Below, piece after piece: positions 61,393-64,000 of a DNA stretch of 64,000 nt (positions within the stretch are counted from its first letter, which is position 1; every line of letters starts with the position of its first letter). The position numbers and the translations under genes were made by a program. Below the pieces are notes generated by a model. The model did no database searches. It saw only the letters and a list, made by a program, of their open reading frames with translations, and was not told the DNA's origin. The DNA comes from Tetmemena sp. SeJ-2015 (lineage: Eukaryota; Ciliophora; Spirotrichea; Sporadotrichida; Oxytrichidae): positions 1 through 64,000 of the forward strand of contig JAJKFJ010023691.1 in the NCBI GenBank assembly GCA_027382625.1, given 5' to 3'.

Positions 61393-61972
61393 TCACACGT
61401 TAGTCTATTTGTACATTTTGGTATCTAGGATTTTCTTCCCGCACATGCTGCAAATGCCTTTAAGGTAACTGCAGTTAGCGCAGTAGTAATGGCCAGGCAT
61501 TAACTTCGCGACCTTACATATTCTGCACTTGCTTGCAGTCGGGTCGAACCTAAATTAGCGATTAGTAATTTGCTTTATCAATCGTCCTTACTTGACCTTT
61601 GATTTTCCAAGAGCCATGTTCATTCCACTAATTGCCCTAGAGTCGCTTCCGATAAGGGTAGGTTCATCAACCTTAGCATTAAGTAACACTGATTGCTTGC
61701 TAAGTTTTCCTATTCCACCCAGTCCCCCAAACTTCGGGCCTATCCCTCCACTTCCACTTGCTGTACTTACCGAGGCAGTCGCTAGTGCTCTCCCCTCTTT
61801 CTTTTCTTCCTCTTTTTCCTCTGCCTTGACAGCTTCATTTTCTCTAGTGACTGGACGCTAAGCCACATCTGGAGTGATCACTCGCTTCAATTTCTTCTCA
61901 CCTATTCAAATCTATTAGACTTCTCACGCACTAAGAAGAATAAATATGTTTCTTACATTTATCACAAACCAT
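61393..61972 (-). CDS. CRIPT: CRIPT-like cysteine-rich protein
   Basis: CRIPT is a small zinc-binding protein; the animal form binds PDZ domains through its C-terminus and is associated with the minor spliceosome. The N-terminus MVCDKC joins, after a GT-AG intron, to EKKLKRVITPDVAQRPVTRE. The middle holds a charged and Gly-rich insertion (EEKEEEKKEGR; SGSGGIGPKFGGLGGIGKLS) longer than in animal CRIPT. A second intron (GTAAGGAC...AATTTAG) joins KSKVK to FDPTASKCRICKVAKLMPGH. The C-terminal Cys-rich part reads YYCANCSYLKGICSMCGKKI with the C-x2-C pairs intact, ending MYKQTNV at TGA 61393-61395. The QTxV end matches the animal PDZ-binding tail. Its adjacency to the dynein-like gene is divergent, sharing a ~120 bp upstream region. 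Confidence 0.93.
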
Positions 61973-62095
61973 TTTAAATTATAGTTATAAACTCCTCACA
62001 ACTTTGGAAAAGTTTATTCTAATGCATGTATGTGATTGATATCGAGGGTTAATAAAAATTTAAATTAGTTAGCAGCGAGAAGATTCTTAGCAAAT

Positions 62096-63603
62096 ATGGC
62101 CACTAAACAAACCAACCCCACTCAGTCTGGAAAGTAAGTTCAAAGTCATATCTCATGATAGACTTGCTTAAATGTCTGAGAAACCTTGAGCTTAATGTTT
62201 GAATAGGGGAGGACTAGCTGTGGGACCCACTATGAAGGGACTTCATGGAGGACCTTCCAGAAGAACTGGAAACTAAGGAGGTAAGTTACGATTTCCAAAT
62301 CAAAAGGGAAAACAAACTCTCTGATCTAAATAATGGATTGAATTTGCTAAATCTAAAACTTGAATCTTCAAGATAACTGCTTTTCTCATTGTATTTTAAT
62401 TTCCTAAATTGAATGATGGACTAATCGTTTGAGTAGGATTCGCTACAACAACCAAGCAGCGTGGCACTAGAGGTGGCACCACAAGTGTAAGTTTTAAATT
62501 ATCAACAATAAGAGACACACTCATATACTCTATTCTCACTAATTTGAACTTTTGGGATCTGAGATTTGGTGTAGAACGCGAAGACTGACTTCGAGATAGA
62601 GTATACTATGTTTAACGGAGAACGAGTGAACATCAAACCAAAGCCGTAAGTGGTGGTTATGCATTAGAAATAAGCCAAGGAGTTTCAACTTTCTTTGAAA
62701 GTTGCTTTTGGCGCCTGAAATTCAAATCAATCAATGCTATTGTTTTTACCTTTCTATTCTCTAGACTGATGAAAACTCATCAGAGCAAGGAGGCTCAGCC
62801 AGGAGCAACAGGAGTGCTTGGTGATTTAAAGATCTAACTCTTTATCTTAAGTTCTCTTTCTATTTAATGGTGAGAAGACTGACAAGACAGTCCCTAACAA
62901 GGCTGAGGATGCTCAAACCAAAGACCCAAAGGCCCAGGCTCAGAACAAAGACAACACCTCTATGTCGATGCAGTCGCAACTCACTAGCTCCCTCTTGGAG
63001 ACTTCAGAAGATGAGGAGGCAAAGCGCAAGGCAGAAGAGAAGCTAGCTAAGAAAAATAAGAGAGGTCTCACAGACAAGGAGATAGAGGCCATCATCGATA
63101 TTGAATTAGGAGAGAGCGAAACCTTCGATCTGCTTTTCATCCCTTCCACCTGGGTTATGAACGATACAGACGAGCATGCTATAGTCACAGCCGAGAATAA
63201 GAAGTACCAGGACTTGATCAATAACAAGATAGGTAGCGACTCCTATACGGAAAGAGGCTCTCAAACCTTAAACCTAACTCACAAGCCCAAGGAGATACAC
63301 TACAAGGGTTTCCAGCAGGAGAACAAGGACTTGCAAGCCACCAACTGGGATATCTTCGACGCCTCAAAACAGCAGAGTATCTCAGAAGCCCGCAAGCAGC
63401 AAATGGACTACAACTCTTCCATCGATGATATCATGATTGAGAAACTCAAGAACCCTAACTGCCTCATCGATGCTGAGGCTCTGGCCAGTCACATCTCTAT
63501 CGTGACTACTAAGTCAGGAAACCAAGCGGGCAACCCAGGCAAGTCAGGTACCACTTCCTCAAACTCTAACAAGAACACAGTAAACAAGGGAGGCATTCAA
63601 TGA
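62096..63603 (+). CDS. Axonemal dynein intermediate chain-like (DNAI4/WDR78) N-terminal protein
   Basis: Exons joined through short GT-AG introns (first 62134-62206) and one IES give MATKQTNPTQSGKGGLAVGP, then NAKTDFEIEYTMFNGERVNI and VLGEKTDKTVPNKAEDAQ. The long last exon contains RGLTDKEIEAIIDIELGESE, FDLLFIPSTWVMNDTDEHAI, NKKYQDLINNKIGSDSYTER, SQTLNLTHKPKEIHYKG and LQATNWDIFDASKQQ. The block with 'Y..L...K.GsD.YtER..QTlN' and 'T.WDiFD' matches the N-terminal half of WDR78/DNAI4 (Chlamydomonas IC138) inner-arm dynein intermediate chains. The usual WD40 beta-propeller is absent: the frame ends GGIQ with TGA 63601-63603 after ~330 residues. Either the protein is a stand-alone N-terminal half, or the WD40 MDSs lie elsewhere in the germline. 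Confidence 0.65.
62819..62867. other. IES, 49 bp, pointer TGGTGA
   Basis: TGGTGA occurs at 62819-62824 and 62868-62873. Excision gives QPGATGVLGEKTDKTVPNKA in frame. Confidence 0.85.
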
Positions 63604-63647
63604 ATAGAGATAGTGCATTGTGTTTAATTCAGGAAGATAAATAAAAA

Positions 63648-64000
63648 ATGAATCAAACTAAGCAAAGAACTGATCGCACTTGCAAACTTTCTATCTTTAG
63701 AAAGTGCTTACTTCTTGCAATTTTTGCGTTTGCTTTTGAAGGAATAAAATGTCTATAAGGATCTGAGCATCTAAATGTCGACAATATGAGTTGGAATGAT
63801 TTCTCTAAATACATACTCAGAGAACCTGAAGCAGCAGAAGTTTCAAATACTACATATGAGGAGCCTTGGATGATGTTGTTCTATGCTGACTGGTGTGATC
63901 ACTGCAAGAAATTCATGCCAACTTGGAATAAATTCACCTCTAGTATGGAGGGTCAAAATCTTCTGATTCATACCGCAACTGTGAGTTGCTTGCAGAGTCC
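63648..64000 (+). CDS. Secreted thioredoxin/PDI-like protein, 5' part
   Basis: It starts MNQTKQRTDRTCKLSIFRKC, continuing into a signal-anchor or signal peptide (LLLAIFAFAFEGIKC). A thioredoxin fold follows, with PWMMLFYADWCDHCKKFMPT (C-x2-C active site CDHC) and WNKFTSSMEGQN. It is probably an ER disulfide isomerase or oxidoreductase and is cut by the window edge. A possible intron or IES begins near 63.98 kb, where the frame becomes less convincing. It starts only 45 bp after the TGA of the upstream same-strand gene, the tightest spacing in the window. Confidence 0.82.

Noticed and set aside
61592..61861. Plus-strand 89-codon ORF
   Set aside because: It lies antisense to the well-supported CRIPT gene.
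1..64000. Telomeric repeats, CRISPR arrays, tRNA or rRNA genes
   Set aside because: None recognised by eye. A single CCCCAAAA near 835 is too short to be a telomere, and CRISPR is not expected in a ciliate.

Overview
The window reads as germline (micronuclear) DNA of a spirotrich/hypotrich ciliate of the Oxytricha/Stylonychia/Tetmemena type. Three observations support this. (1) Genes only read through if TAA and TAG are glutamine and TGA is the sole stop. (2) Coding frames are broken by short AT-rich inserts bounded by 3-10 bp direct repeats. Removing the insert plus one repeat copy restores the frame, which is the signature of internally eliminated sequences (IESs) with 'pointers' between macronuclear-destined segments (MDSs). 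(3) These IESs sit beside ordinary GT-AG mini-introns of about 31-80 nt. The left edge carries the 3' end of a Tc1/mariner-type (DDE, TBE-like) transposase, as expected for germline DNA. I saw no telomeric repeats, and every IES-bearing gene I could follow is in linear, not scrambled, MDS order. The genus is inference.

Layout. 1-10 kb: transposase remnant, a degenerate ~20 bp tandem repeat, an N-terminal fragment of a UDP-glucose:glycoprotein glucosyltransferase (UGGT), then a full-span, very AT-rich UGGT gene on the minus strand. 10-12.4 kb: a RIOX/NO66-MINA53-like JmjC protein (+) that lacks both iron-binding histidines. 12.5-16.2 kb: two tandem PlsC-type acyltransferases (-). 16.6-23.2 kb: a large RCC1-repeat / RasGAP / RanBP2-zinc-finger protein (+). 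23.4-28.5 kb: a Q-rich coiled-coil protein (+). 28.7-32.8 kb: small genes, namely two unknowns, a UBA protein, SERINC (-) and LC8 dynein light chain (-). 33-38.9 kb: a long Q/K/S-rich protein (-). 39.4-48.7 kb: two tandem two-pass membrane proteins (-). 49.3-54.7 kb: a CBM20-trehalose-phosphate synthase/phosphatase fusion (+). 55-58.4 kb: MCM8 (+). 58.6-63.6 kb: an acidic unknown, a small membrane protein (-), an unknown (+), CRIPT (-), and an axonemal dynein intermediate-chain-like N-terminal half (+). The right edge cuts a secreted thioredoxin/PDI-like gene.

The genes do not form an operon. They are independent units with short AT-rich spacers and mixed strands, as expected for loci that become separate nanochromosomes. 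The most notable features are the densely documented IESs (7-100 bp, pointers 3-10 bp), three adjacent same-strand paralogue pairs, IES positions shared between paralogues although the IES interiors have diverged, and two enzymes whose catalytic motifs are eroded.

Coordinates of multi-exon, IES-interrupted genes are outer limits. IES coordinates run from the first base of the first pointer copy to the base before the second copy. All frame restorations were done by eye.
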